Part shown: positions 23,971-37,200 of the stretch, in pieces
Numbering within the stretch: the first letter of the stretch is position 1
How the letters are laid out: the number at the start of each line of letters is the position of its first letter
Source: Aptenodytes patagonicus
Taxonomy: Eukaryota > Chordata > Aves > Sphenisciformes > Spheniscidae
DNA: 64,000 nucleotides
Assembly: GCF_965638725.1 (NCBI RefSeq)
Contig: NC_134963.1
Coordinates: 11,560,501-11,624,500, forward strand
Direction: 5' to 3'
Notes under the pieces: model-generated
Databases searched by the model: none
Told to the model about the DNA's origin: nothing
The model's input: only the letters and a program-made list of their open reading frames with translations
Translations under genes and position numbers: made by a program

Positions 23971-25400
23971 CATCTCACTTTCTAAATTGTGAAGCAAGAA
24001 AGAAGGTCTCGACAGCTGGCCTCTTCCACATGCCACTGGAAAATCACAGGCATTTTGGGGAGGGTACTTCAGAAGAAAGAAGCCTTATGTTGTTTTGTTT
24101 CTAGTTGTCAGGTTCAGTAGAGAACCTGATGTTAGACTTAGCTTTCATGCTTTTTATCTTCTGCCTCTGTGGACTTTTGCCAGCATTTTCAAATATACAA
24201 AATATGTATATATGGTTCTTGAGACTGTATTAGGATGAGTTTTTATTGTCTTCTTAGAGAAGAAATTATTTGTGGACTTCCATCAGGGAGTCTGGTATAA
24301 GAGGGAGTAGGGAGAGAATGTCCTCATTTGCTTCAAAGTTTGCTCAGTGCCAGTATTCCTTTCACACTGTATGTTTTGTGACCTGATACTGCCCCAGGAA
24401 TAAATTAGCTGCAACTAGAATGTGCTTGCAAACTTCTCAGTGGTTGCAAGAATCTTTTTGGCTATTTACTTTGCCCAGAGATGGGATAAATTACAGCTTT
24501 TTAAGGCATCCCTCCAATATGTGAGATAAATCTGGACAATTATACTTGGGGGTGGGGAACCAAATAGAGCAAAAAAAGTATTTTATAGCTTATTTTAAAC
24601 ACTACTTTATACTGTATAAATGGTTTTTGGTTAGCATGGACCACATGTTTCTCACTCCAGAAGAGTGAGTTGATGAGAAAGAAGAGATACTAACGTGCAC
24701 ACTGACTTCCTCTATAAACTCAGTAAACGTGTACATAAAGGTGTGTGTGGGGAAACCCAACAGGATAAAGCCCTAGTAACACAAATCAATCCAGCAGGCT
24801 TGTAGCTACATTTCTTCTTTTACTAAGAGTCTCTCTGAGGCGTCTGGTGTCCTTTGGGAGTTGATGCAGTTCAGTGAAAATGCTTCTATGCTACATCAGT
24901 TTGTTTAAAAAGAAAACAAAAAAAACAACATAGCTCAGGAGTAGAACTGACAACTAATATTTTGTGCCTTGAGCTATGATGGGCACTCAAGTCAGTCATC
25001 AGCTGCCTTATTGTTGGGCACTTCTAACGAAAACCTTTGCCACGAGTAACTCTAATCTCGTGCATAGTGCGATTATTTTATCTTCCCCATGCTTATAAGT
25101 TGCTCACTCTTAATTTCCTGGTGCAGAAGAATTTCAAACTTCAGATGTTCCCATTATATCCTGCTCCATCTCCCTGTATTGTGCGGCAAACCTTAAAGAG
25201 TAGCTGGGCTCTCTTACAGTAGTGTCAAGAAATTGCTATGACCTTCGTAAATCTGTGTGGTGTCATCAGTTTTAGGATGTTTTTAAATGTGGGTACTTAG
25301 TAAGCACTGACTGAGGCAGCAGAATGCTATCAGTATTTTGTACATGAACTAATGCATTATCTGTTTGTTTCTATTGTAATAAATTTATTATTATTCCTGT
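23971..25400 (+). other. MED15: MED15 3'UTR
   Basis: About 1.4 kb of A/T-rich sequence without coding signal between the MED15 stop and a canonical AATAAA. The end near 25400 is estimated from the signal position and the G/T-rich stretch after it; transcript ends were not observed. Confidence 0.75.
25378..25383 (+). terminator. MED15: MED15 polyadenylation signal AATAAA
   Basis: AATAAA followed by a T-rich stretch and TGTGTTGG about 25 nt downstream, the usual layout of a cleavage/polyadenylation site. It is the first good AATAAA with a downstream GT element after the stop. Confidence 0.7.
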
Positions 25401-28400
25401 GTTGGATGCTAACATTACACTGCTCGTCCCATGTTGATCCTTACAAACCAGTTCTGTTGTGCCCATTGGATGATGGTTATTTTGTTCTATGGTAAGTCAA
25501 AACTCTCACGCTTTGAAGGTTAGGGGAGGAAATAATAAATGGCTCTTCATCCCATGCAACACTGTCTTTACTGTCCTCATAGTGAATTGGAAGACCGGGT
25601 CAAGAGATTAGTCATGGTATCTACAAACGAAAGATGTAGTTTTTTAACCGGTTCTGTTACATGGCTGACTCTTTCCTTAGGGCAAAAGAACCAGCGGCAC
25701 CAATACAGTTTGTAATACATAATTAAGTCATAACCCAAGAAATGAGGATAGAAACAGGTGGGGTTTTTGAAGATATTGCCAGGGTCTAACACTGAGACAT
25801 TTACAGCATTTATTTCTTAACAATTTTGTTAAAACCTATCTAGAAATAAATGCAAAACATGCATGTCCCTCAGGTTTACAATAACTTTCCTAGTGTAGTT
25901 TTCAGAGCTGTCACTGCAGTACCTTTCAGTTTTCCTTCAAACAAGATGTAACGATTCCATTCCGGTAAGTGCTACCTTCTGAAGAGACTTGTATCGCTGT
26001 ATTTCCTCTCTCTGTTTCTCACCTGTATGAGATCTGTGTGGGTTTTTTTGAGAATATCATCTCATATGGACGGCTCCTTAAAGCACCAAATATTTGAGAG
26101 GGGCTATAGGAAGCAGTGCAGTTCCTGTCGTCTGAGTCTTCTGTGTAAATATTTGAGAAAGAGTCAGTCAAACTCTAAATAGTGTCTTCACAGCGTGATT
26201 CAATCTTTGGAACAACCCGCTTAAAGAAATGGTAGAACATATTCCTTATTCTAATCGCATCTTTAAGAGAACTGCAGATCTTTTGCTAAAACTGGTTGTG
26301 TAAGATGAGCACGTCCTTTCTGGCTGGAGGAGAGAGATAATAAGAGTGAAGGGCCCTAACTAACTGTTCTTGGCCGTTTTCTTTTGTTCTGTGTTATTTA
26401 CTGTCATGTCTGTTTAGGCAGCAATCGCCTATCTTGCAGATTGTTGTATCAATTAGCACTTGGATATGGGCTCTGTCGTACTAAAGAATGTACTAAAATA
26501 AAAAACTTTCTGATTCTCTGGGAAATGCTTTCCAGTTGAGGGGACTGACCTCCAACTTGAACCTGATCAATCTTTTAGACTTTTATTCTTCAATGCATTG
26601 TTTTCTAACTGCAGTAGCCTTAAAAAATTATCTAACAGGACAAGTGATAACTATGTATGTTAATCTTCATCTGAAGAAAAGTGTCTGTTCTTCATTGGTG
26701 TCCTGGTTTTGGCTATAAAAAAATACGAGGAGCAGTCTTAAAACACAGAAGAATGGTTTGTGTTTAAAACTTGCTCTGTGTGTGCATGTATATAATATAC
26801 ATAAAATTAAGATATAAAAATCCTTGAAACCTGAAATGGCAGTAATAGTGTTGCTTGCTGGGAAGTGTGAATGTCAGGACACCCAGACCATAGTTTTTTG
26901 TGTTGTGTCGTGTTCCTGCCCCCCCACCCCCAAACGTCATCCTTTACAGAAGTGTTTTCTAGATTCAGAAGTTCTGGATAGCCTTTGCCTATAGAACTTG
27001 CACCTCTGACTTCCACTTAACATCCTGCAAACTTATTGGGAGGAAAACTAATTAAAAAATCTTTAAAAAGGAATATTTTTAGAGTACACTACCACATAAG
27101 CTATTCTAAGTTGGTTCAAGAACATTAGACAGATTTCTAGAGGCATTTCCTTACCTGATTTGGCTGGTTAGTCTCCTGGAACGTTTTTGTTCTTGTGGAT
27201 GTCTTCCAAACATTTCAGATGCACTGAGGAAGAGAGAGAACTTACCTTTCTGCTGTTATTCCGGAAAACTTATTATTCACCATAAACAATGTGGGTTTTG
27301 TAGGCTCCATGAATTAGTAGCAGTCCAAATTTAGCTCTGTATGTGTTTCTAAATGGTTCACTTTGATGTCAGTATGATTAGTAAAATGCGCGTGATAAAA
27401 CTAATAGAAATGGTAATAAGGCCACATAACAAAATGGTAACGTCTTGTCTGATGACCTATTTCTGATGTTTCTGCTACCCCAAAGGTAAGTTGTGCCTTT
27501 TTTAGCAGTCTTACGTGCTGAACAGTGATTTGAACTGGTCATTGCAGAAGATGAGGTAGAAACTTTATCTGCAGAAAAAAGGGAGAAACGATGACCTGAG
27601 TCCTATGACTGCAGAGCTGATTATGGGAGTAGTCTGGAGCGGCAGTTTAAGCAAACAAGTTTGCAAAGCCAAGGCCCTCAAGTATCAAATTCCTCAAATA
27701 AAACTTGCAGCAGGACAATTATCTACAGCGTCACAGCAGGACAATGACTAGTAAGTAGGAAATACCTTCTCTTACACTTGCGTGGAACACGGTGAGATGC
27801 AACCCTTATGCAGCTCTAAAGCTCGAGGAAGTCAGTGGATTTGTTAGCAAAAACTGGTTATTGCAGGCTTTCATGATAGTGAATGCTTTGGTTTCTACAG
27901 CACAGTTTTGGATGTTTATTTACATTTAGATTATAGCTATTTTCTTACTGAACCTCATTTCACTTTGATTAGTTCTCTCTCCCACATGCACTACCGTGGC
28001 ATATTTTTAGTGCGTACAGAATGGTTGTTATTTTCCTGACTGAGTTGCCTTTGGAAGCTGATCAGATCAGGATTCCTCTTTGTGACATCTCTTGATATAT
28101 TGCCCCAAAGAACATTTGGCGTTAATAAAAAAAGTAGCTCAGAGAATGGAAATTGCAGGAAGGGGTGAGAGTGAACGTGGGGACAGGAACAGACACGCAG
28201 CTGTGCCTGCTGTTTGCCAGTTTGCCGTACTCTGAGGGCAGAAACAGGCTGGTGGGGAAATGGAGTCCCTTAGTCCCAGGGAAATAAGGATGTTTTGAAA
28301 TCACAAAATAGACTGAAAACACCTGCTTTTTATTGTTTAGTACCCTAGGTTGTGCCATTTTGTTAATAAGACACTTGACTGAGATCCCCACCCTTGATTA

Positions 28401-29640
28401 GACATGTTTTGAGGAATGGATTTTTTTCAATTGCTGAATGTGTTCCCTCCAGAAACCTGACATGCCTTTTACTGAGGAGCTCTCTTTTTAGTCAAATGTT
28501 TGACTCCTGTGTCATCATGGGGAGTAAGTATTGTGACGGTAAGCTGGGGATAGAACATGGAGATGCACATGACTTCATTTAAAAAAAAAAAAAAAAGTTG
28601 ACCTTTTACACAGTAGTATCATGGAAGCTGTTAGTGTAGAGACTTGCTTCTAGAGCACAGCACTAAATATTTCTACCACTGTAATGTTAAATAAAATCCA
28701 CCCCCCAACATTCTCAGCATTGTATTTGGTTTATGTTTCAGAACTTCACATTCTCATATTAGCCAATAGCAGAGCTTGTAATAAAAAAAAACCCAAAAAA
28801 CAACAACAAAAACACACACACACACAAAACCCAAACAAAAACCCCACCCATGGGCTGGGAGCTGGTAACCTAGAAGGGGACTCCCTTACTCTCTAGAACT
28901 TTGAAAACAAGTAAGCATGACTTTTGCCTTCAGCGTGTGACCAAAATCTTCCTAATTATAGTTTATGCTGAGTAAAGTGCCTGGCACCATCTCTCTCAGC
29001 AGCTTGGTGTGAAGAATAAAATGTCTTGCTAAAAATGCTGTACTGCAGCAGTAGGCAGTACAGAAATACTGCACTCCTCTTTCCTTTTCCCTGTGCTTCC
29101 AACCAGTATAGGTAAAGCATATGCAATTTGTGTACAGATCTGGCTTGTTAAAATGCAGCTCAAGCTAGTGCTGAGAATACCGGTGCATTGTATTGCTAGC
29201 AACATGCCTCCAGCTTTGCCTCGCCTGCTGTTGCTGTTTGGGTGGTGGTTTAGAAGAAACTGTATTTCTAGATCAAACTAAATGACCCTCAGCTATTCCA
29301 TTTTTCTGTATAAGCTGACCAGAGTGCTCTTGATTAAAGTACGGCTCTGAGATACTGAGGTGTAGGTCATCCACGGCCCTGGGGTCAAGATAGATACACT
29401 GCAAGAAAAGGTGACAGATTTTCAAGACTTCCTTGCAGCTCAGTCTTCCAGTTGTGAGTATTGATGACAAGGTAATGGGCAACCTGTCACAGCTTTTAAT
29501 TCATCCTGTCTGCAGCAACAGGAAAACGTGGCGTACCTTTTAGTAGCGATCCTTGATTCATTATGAGTTTAATGAATAATGAGATTAATGAAGATCTGTA
29601 ATAAAGTGGGAAAATACTTTTTTTTAATATTGTCATTTAA
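25401..29640. other. Intergenic region between convergent MED15 and SMPD4
   Basis: About 4.2 kb of A/T-rich DNA with no recognised exon on either strand. It contains an A16 run (28581-28596) and an A/C-rich low-complexity patch (28785-28850). No CCDC74-like coding exon was recognised. Confidence 0.55.
28785..28850. repeat. A/C-rich low-complexity tract
   Basis: About 65 bases of A runs broken by CAA, CA and CCC units, with a short (CA)n core. A simple repeat without coding meaning. Confidence 0.75.
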
Positions 29641-29641
29641 G

Positions 29642-30045
29642 GAAGTACAGAGTGACTGTACAGCAGCAGCTGGCTGCTGAGGAGCAGCTCTTGCTGTCCC
29701 CCTCCCCAGTACCACCATCACGTTCCTGTTGTGGTCACTTGCAAGGAGGCAGAGCTCTGCTCGGCTGGCTGCCCACCCCCCGCTGCAATGCCCCTTGGCC
29801 TGCCCCAGGGCCTTTACAGCGGCTGCGGCTTTGGGAGGTGGGTGCAGGGGCTCTGGGCAGCTCCCTCACCCTGTCCCAGTGGCATCAGCTGGGCGGCCCT
29901 GGCCGAGGCAGCAGTGTAGCAGTGCTGGACAGCAACGGAGCTGAGCTGCACCGTGCTTAACTGCTCTTGAGCCAGATGCTGTCATGAATGTGTTAAATGC
30001 ACACGTGTGGTTGCTTTCGTATTTAATAAATGGTTTCTCTCCTGT
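29642..30045 (+). other. GC-rich terminal-exon-like patch with AATAAA
   Basis: A GC-rich island in A/T-rich surroundings. It follows a pyrimidine-rich stretch and a possible acceptor (CATTTAAG at 29634-29641). From there one frame stays open to TAA at 29958-29960, about 105 codons, starting KYRVTVQQQLAAEEQLLLSP and ending NGAELHRA; other + frames are partly open too. AATAAA at 30025-30030 is followed by TCTCTCC and TGCTGTGCATGG. This looks like the last exon of an unrecognised transcript or lncRNA, but no upstream exon was found and the protein resembles nothing I know. Confidence 0.3.
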
Positions 30046-30497
30046 ATCACTGCTGTGCATGGTCCTTGATGCTTTACAGGAGTATCATGGCTGCAGCACA
30101 GCTGCTTGAGATGGGAACCGATGGATTCCTTAAGCATTGATGGAACAAAAAAGGATTTCTTGCCCTTTTCATGTCAGGGGAGAGGACAACAAAGTATTTG
30201 TTGAACTCCAAGAGAGGAATGCTCCTGTCTGCTGGCCAAAACTGCCAGGTTAGAGTTATAGTAAGGTTATAGGGGAAACAGCAGTAACTTCTGTTTTTAC
30301 AAGCAAGTGTTAATACCCGATTGAGCACAGTGGCTCTGGAAGAGGTGCAAACACATGGAGAAGTGGTTTATGGAGGTAGAAGGCATAAACCTGCCTGGGT
30401 TGGGGAGGCCTCAGGCAGGGAAGAGGAGGCTTAAGCCCAGCCCTGGGTTATGAGATGCCACTCCTGGTGCCTTGTCCCATCTTCTGGTTTGTTTGTT

Positions 30498-30510
30498 CCC
30501 CCCCCCCCCC
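30498..30510 (+). repeat. Poly-C tract (C13)
   Basis: Thirteen consecutive C after GTTTGTTT. One of four C12-C16 runs in the window, all on the + strand. Confidence 0.85.
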
Positions 30511-30799
30511 ATCAGTGCAACTTCCCATAAATTTTTTGGTGCACTGCTATTTCTGTTGCCTTTGTAACTGCTCTGCCTGTAAGCATAATGTGTAAGTAAG
30601 TCCTGCAGCTAATTCTTGCTTTAGAACAGTGTAAGGCTTCAATGCAGTTATTGCTGAATCAGAAATGTTTCTACACATGACACAGTTCATTTCAGTATTA
30701 TAAATACCGATGGCTCATTCTTCCCACCCTCAAAAAAAAAAAAAGTCATTCACTAGATCCCATAGGAATGCTTTTATAAAAATAAAATTTACATTGATT

Positions 30800-30961
30800 A
30801 TCTCCACTCCACAAGACTACATCATCGTTTATATAAACTCAATTTACTTTAATATTAAAAAATACTTTAGGAAGATATGATAATTCAAACATTTTAGTCA
30901 TTGAATCCCAGGCTCATCCTTAAAACATTTATTTTTACAAGTATAAGCTGAGAGAAGGAAA
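30800..30961 (-). terminator. SMPD4: SMPD4 3'UTR and candidate poly(A) signals
   Basis: On the - strand AATAAA occurs only 28 nt after the stop (30933-30928), and ATTAAA lies at 30853-30848. The stretch is very A/T-rich. Which signal is used cannot be decided from sequence, so the 3'UTR could be unusually short. Confidence 0.4.
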
Positions 30962-31288
30962 TTAGTGTTCATGTGGTTTCCATCCTTCAGAGATAAAAGT
31001 CATTATTACGGCATAAAGAAAATATCCAATCAGGATAACGAATGTGCAGCCCACTGGCCCAACGTAAAACCAGGATGCAATGAAGTAGATCATCAGCAAA
31101 GAAATGAGAATCCTGTAGCTAGCCAGAAACCTCAGACTGATTCTTGGTCCCCAGTTCTGGCTCGTTCTGTCCTTCACTGCAGGACTATACCTGATTTTCT
31201 GTATGAGGTGGGGGTTGGTAAGATGATAGCGACAAAGTCTGCCAACAAAGTCTTCCCTGGAGCAAAGCACATCCATCTGATCAGCAAA
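30962..31288 (-). CDS. SMPD4: SMPD4 exon 19, terminal exon with membrane anchor
   Basis: Encodes [20 protein letters not shown] through the stop TAA (30964-30962), residues 720-827. [14 protein letters not shown] is followed by two hydrophobic segments (about 776-794 and 796-817) and a short polar tail ending KPHEH. Confidence 0.97.
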   Translation of the reverse strand, partial: FADQMDVLCSREDFVGRLCRYHLTNPHLIQKIRYSPAVKDRTSQNWGPRISLRFLASYRILISLLMIYFIASWFYVGPVGCTFVILIGYFLYAVIMTFISEGWKPHEH

Positions 31289-34200
31289 CTGAGGTAAGAA
31301 AAGTTTAAACATTAGTATTCTACTGAAACTACTTTCATAAAGTAAGCGTAATTTATTTTACATTTTTCTGCATTTATAGGATGAGGATTATAGAAAATAG
31401 AGGGAAAAAAAATCAAAATACACTTTTAAATAGTAGAACTGCTTTAGTGCCAACTTGCCTTGTATCTATCATACTTACAGGAAGAAAAGGATTTGCTTTT
31501 CCTGTTTTAGAAACATTCATTCTGAATGATACTCCCTTTGTTCATCAAGCATGAAGAATACATTTAAAATGTTATTTATTAATGTTTTGTGTAGGAAAAG
31601 CAGAACTACAGGTAGAGAAGCAGGCCTGATACTGTTAGGAAATACCCATCAAGACCACAATAAAGGAGACAGAGCAAGAACAAGCCAAGTGTCGTATTAT
31701 GTGCAGGTGCAGTGAAGAACAAGAATTTGCAATGGAAAATACAAAAGGAGGCAATGCTGTACTTACCCTTTCATTAAGCACTGAGGATAAACGAAATAGG
31801 AGGCGGACAAGAGTAGCATTTTCATAGCTTCGGATGGGCTGAAGCTCAGTATCTCCTTGATACTGCACCTCAAATCTACGTAAACCATTTATGATCTAGA
31901 AACAGGAAAATAAACCCCTTAACTTGTAGCTCCCATCTGAAACACCTTTATACAGGCACCTCCCTTAGCCCCAGATAAACTGCATTGCTCTTGATGTAGA
32001 ACGACAACTTGTTTTTTCAAGAACAATCTAGGGTAGTGATATGGAATCTTTCTTCTCTCACCTGGTACCTGCCAAGGGGTGTAAGAATGAGGCCATCCTC
32101 GCTTTCTATGCAGTCTGGAAGCTGCTTTTTTCCATTCTCGTCTTGAGCTGTCCCACACTTCATCATCATCTGGGTCAGTTGGGCTTCATTCAGCTACTCA
32201 AGAATAACACAGTTCTAAAGCAAGTGTTTCACCTACCCCCTTCTATTTATTTCATTTATTTCTCCCTTCACAAACTCCTTAGCAGTGGAAGCCTTTGAAA
32301 GCCAGCACAGATACCAAGAACTGCTTAATAGCACCTCAGTTAGACATTAAAAGGACATATGTCTCCAGATTTCTTGTCTGTGCTCGTCAAATCCAAGAGA
32401 GGTGTTCTGTTTTATATATCACTTACTCCTTGAGCACTGTCAAATAGTTGTCTTCTCCTAGGTTGGTTCTGCGTGAGGGAGTGTGGCTGAGAGAAATTAA
32501 TCTGTTAAGTTTAACCAAAGAAACAGACTACTTTTAGTTCATCCATTCATCTATAGCTGCAGTTGTATGTTGTATTTTTATAGCTCTTTACATTTAGAAG
32601 ATACTGGACTGTTTTTAAGATTTAAGCCATGCCTTGCCTGTTTGTAAGCATGAGAACAGGCACAAGTTAAGAGACAGGTTTGGTATAAACTATACAGTCC
32701 AAAAGAGTGGTCACTTGAAACAAAGCGGGCTTAATATTTAGAAATTAAGAGCATCTAGTTCTATCTATCTATATTGAAAGAGGTTTTGAAGTGGTCAGGT
32801 AAAGTCAAGCCTAAAAGATGTTTACAACAGAACTTGCTAGCAGGGTCTCTGGCTGGCTTTGTGACCCACAATGTACAAGAGTGACAGAAGTTCATTTGAG
32901 GAATCCTGACTCTTGTTCACGCTGCCACATAGGGAAAGTTCTTAGAAAGATATTACGTACCTTAAAGATTTGGCACAAGTATTCCAGTGCCTTCTCTAAA
33001 TATTCATCTGTTTTTTTGATGCTGTCTTGCCCAATTTCATCAAGGTCATTGCCTGTGTAGGAACCATTCATCTCAGATGGTGTAAATCTAAACCATGAAA
33101 AGAAGGACTGGCTAGCCATTGTCTCTGCAGAATGGTCTGATAGGGATTTTGCTGTCTGCTGCGCCTGACAAATTAACTGAGCCAGTTTTAACACCTAAAA
33201 CAAACAAAAAAATTAATTGCGTGGGACAAAGATAAGGGTATCGATAAGCATCAATACATGGATAAAACTGTGCCTTGATACCTGGCAGTAAGAGCAAACC
33301 CAGCAAACTCACTCTCTTAGTTCACATGGACTTGTGCTAAGACAAGTTGCATTTCCAGTAGGGCAAAGGTAGTTCTTTGCTGTTGCATTTAAGAAACTTG
33401 AGCGCTGCTTAGGTTTTTCAGCTGCCTTTTTTCCCCCCTGCTATTTTTATCCGACTTGCTTATGGGTACTAATCAATACAATGAATCAGAAGTTCACAGT
33501 AAGCATGTTTGAGAGGAAATACTCACAATACAGTACTTCAAGGCAGCAAGCTGTTACATTAACTTCTTATTTAGCAAAGAGCAAGTAGATTTTTACTGCT
33601 ATGCTGGATTGGGACCCCTCATGTTCCAGAAGTCACCATCAGCAAACTTAACTATACACTAGTGCAGGGTGTGAAGTTTTCCACTCTTAACTTCGCATAA
33701 TAGGGATGCTCAGCATTGAGAAAACAACCCGTCAAAAAGACAGATGACAAGAAACTTGTTGTTTACCAAATTCCTGACTTCTGTGCCAAACATCTGTTTA
33801 TACTGGAAGTCCTGTCCTTCCAGGCTGTAAACATGACTCTTCACCTTAAATGAGGCATCTGTAATAGTTGGAGGCCATGATGAGAAGAAGCTCCCACCAA
33901 GCGTGGGGGTCATAAAAAGTCGGTGTTGACGATGGGGAATAACAAGTTCTGGCTCCAGGAATAACTGTTCTCCTAGAATTTGAGGAAAGCGGTGAAGACT
34001 GTTACATAATACTCCTGGTTTTGCCTGCATTTAAATGCAGACCATACAGACAGCATTTTAAGCCTGTAACTTGTTTTCAACAAAGGTAGTGGAGAATCGT
34101 GACACTTAAGCTACTGATACTTGTCAAATCTTGCCCCTCCCAAATTTACTGTATCCTAATTACCCTGAAGTGCATACATGAATACCTGACTAGCTATTTT

Positions 34201-37200
34201 GCTAAGTATAGATACCTTTAGAGACATAAGAAGTTTTAATCTTGAGCTAAATAATCAAGTAAGACAAGTGTAAGAAATACTAACTTTATTGTAAACACCC
34301 AATATTGTGTTCTTTATTCTTTAAAGAAAAAAATTGTGGAATGAAATCTAAATGATGGTGATTAGAAAAGAACTATAGACGTATTAAACCAATACAACAA
34401 ACATTAGTGAAGGCATAGAGACTTTTGAATGGCAAAATAGCATGCAAAATGGGGGAGTAAGTCTATTCACCTCAGTGCTTCTAAGGCAAGATGTAGCCAT
34501 TGAGAAGAAAGATCAAGACAGAACAGCATAAGATGTCAAAATACCCATTTACCTTTCAGGATCATTTCAGCTAGATTGGGCTGAGCAAAGACCTTGGCTA
34601 CTCGGAACACCATGAGAGCATTTTTTGGACTGACCAAGTCTGTTCGAAGAGCTCTGTTCAGAAATCCTACAAACAGCTTAGTATACATGAGTAGGTTTTC
34701 TTGAATGAAGGCAGCCCTGTCAAAGTGAGTACAGGATTTTGTGAGTACAGCTATTTAAATAATTATTATTTTGTCTTCTGCCAAACGAGTCGTTAAGGGA
34801 ATGTTTTATACTATCTCTGGAAAGATGGTCTATTTGCACTGAGACAAAAGAATACTCCTTTCAAAACAAAAGCTTGTGTTGTAACAAATCATCTCTGATC
34901 TTGTATGGGAAGCTAATTCAGGATGGTGGATGCTTCCTGAAATTCTGCTGTTTAACTCGGGCTCTGCACAAACTTGAGGTTTGGTTCAGATTACTCACAG
35001 TTGCCTTCCTCCTTACCATTTCTCTGACACACTGCGAAGCAAGGGCTCTGCGCTTTGTGGCGGCTTTTCCGGAGCATACCTCCAAGGCTGCAAGTAACTT
35101 AACCACATCTCAAGAACCTAAGCAAAATCACACATAAGAACATGTGAGTATCAGTACTTTTTGGAAAAGAAGAAAGGGGTTTTTGTTTGTTTCTTTTAAA
35201 CCTAGTGAATATTATCTTAATGACACGCAAGAGTTTTTAGGAATAAAGCTCTCTAGTAATCTGAGTATCTTTGAAAGAGAACTGAAAAAACTAAGTGCAT
35301 GTTCATGAAGACCAATCTGGATTTTCTGTAATACCCAAATGAGATGGCACTCAAACAGCTACTACAAAAAAAGAAAACTTAGTTGCTCGCTACATTTAAG
35401 GTGCATTTAACAGCTCTGATAGTGTTCACTGAATCTCTCTTGAAGCAAGTAAACAAGATGCTACATTAATATCATTTTAGCTCTTGTCTTCTGCATAGGC
35501 GTACTCATCACCCTGAGGAAACACAGTGGAGTCCTGATTGCACTGAAGCCAAGGATAGATTTGCCATAGCCTCTGTAAATATTTCTTCTGACATTTTGCC
35601 TTACACATGTACCTCCAACACTGCAATATAGCTATAGGTCTAGTGAGCAAGATCTAGCCCTGTTACATTCTCCACTTTTAAACTCCTACATTAATTACTA
35701 AGAGTCATGGTCTGATACATTTCTTTTCCTGCTTGCAGGATGTAGTATTTGCAGTATCTATCACAAATTAATACTGTATTACTTATGTTTATGACCTATT
35801 ATATTAGATAAGATATTAAGAAATTAGGACCTATAAGAATGTATCTGTTTTTTAAGAGTAACACCTACTTCTTTTCAATCAACAGCCATTTTCACTGTGG
35901 GGAAAATCAGCCAACAAGCTGTAGTAATTCTCACCAAGACCTATTCAACTTCCTTCTTATGTCTAACTGGCACTCCTTCTTTAACATTAAATGTACATGT
36001 TATATAAAGAATTTCATTGCTGTAGAAAAAAAAAGATTTAATGACCAAGAAATAGCTGCTAAACAGCAATAACCAATTACTAGTTTTGTTGAGTACAGAC
36101 TTGGAAAGAGAAGCAGGTACATACTGCTCTGAAAGAGGCATCCAGAGGCCAGTGGCCAAAACAGTGTTGCAGAAAGATATAAAGTTTCTCCTGGACAAAC
36201 CGAGGAATTACAACCCTGCAAACAGATTCAAAGACAGTCACATGTATAAACCAGCAGCAAATTTTAAAAACAAAAAACCCCAACCCAACCAACCAACAAC
36301 CCAACACACTTCCACAAATGCAAATACAGAAAGGACTGGCCCAAACTTGTTCTTTCTTAACTGAAGCTACTTCTGGCCATTGAATTTCAACTCAAATACA
36401 TAAATGTAAAATTCTCCACTAACCTTGGCCAGAATCCTCTGGTAGCATTTTCTTTTCTCCGACTCGTGCCAAGATACAGACTAGTGTAATAGCAAGACAT
36501 CCCCCCTCCTGAAGCTGCCCCCCACCATCCAGTGGATGTGAGAACATAATCCATTAGCTCTCATGTACTTTTAATAACGTACTTCTGTATTAAGCCATCA
36601 AAACAACCTAATTCAACCTCTCAGTGAAAGCAGAGCTTTTCAGGGAGAAGCTCTACACGTTTCAGAGGCAGGCTGCTCATGTACCTACCTTTTAAACTCC
36701 TCTAGTGGGCTGGCTGTGTGGGAGTGGGCTGAAGGGGAGAGAGGCTCTGGTTTCAGGCTGTTGCTGAAAGCATGCAGATGTTTCACAAGCAGTCTTACCA
36801 CTAGCACGTGCTCTTCAGTGGGCTTAAATGACTCCTAGATTCAAAGCAAAAGACAGGAAGATAATGAGTATCATATGCTAAGTGTCCAGGAGATAATTCA
36901 GGAAAATTATATTCTCAGATCAGAAATCGAAATACAAGAAATGCTCTCTTCCTTCTAGGTTCTTCACCTGATCTTAGACAGACTTGCTCCCCAGGACAAG
37001 CTGCATCAATCTTCTGCCATCAGTTCACTAAGAAACAGTAGTGCATTTTTGACAATGCGACTGTAAAGAAAAATGTCTACAGTAACCTAATGTATTGAAT
37101 TTCAGGCTAGCGTTAAAGAACAGAATAACTTGTAGATTTGGACTTACCCCTTTCTGAAAAAAGAATATTCAGCCTTTCATTATGGTTACAAGTTCATTGC

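Larger units (their letters stand above)
31289..36688 (-). other. SMPD4: SMPD4 introns 11-18 (3' half of gene)
   Basis: Introns of about 170-900 nt between exons 11 and 19. I see only splice signals and low-complexity patches, including an AAC/CCAAC-rich stretch at 36266-36310. No nested gene recognised. Confidence 0.6.

Noticed and set aside
28581..28596. A16 run as tail of a processed retrocopy
   Set aside because: No AATAAA in the 30 nt before it, no upstream coding homology and no target-site duplication seen.
25401..30960. CCDC74-like gene between MED15 and SMPD4
   Set aside because: Expected from my memory of mouse gene order, but no matching coiled-coil exon was recognised on either strand.
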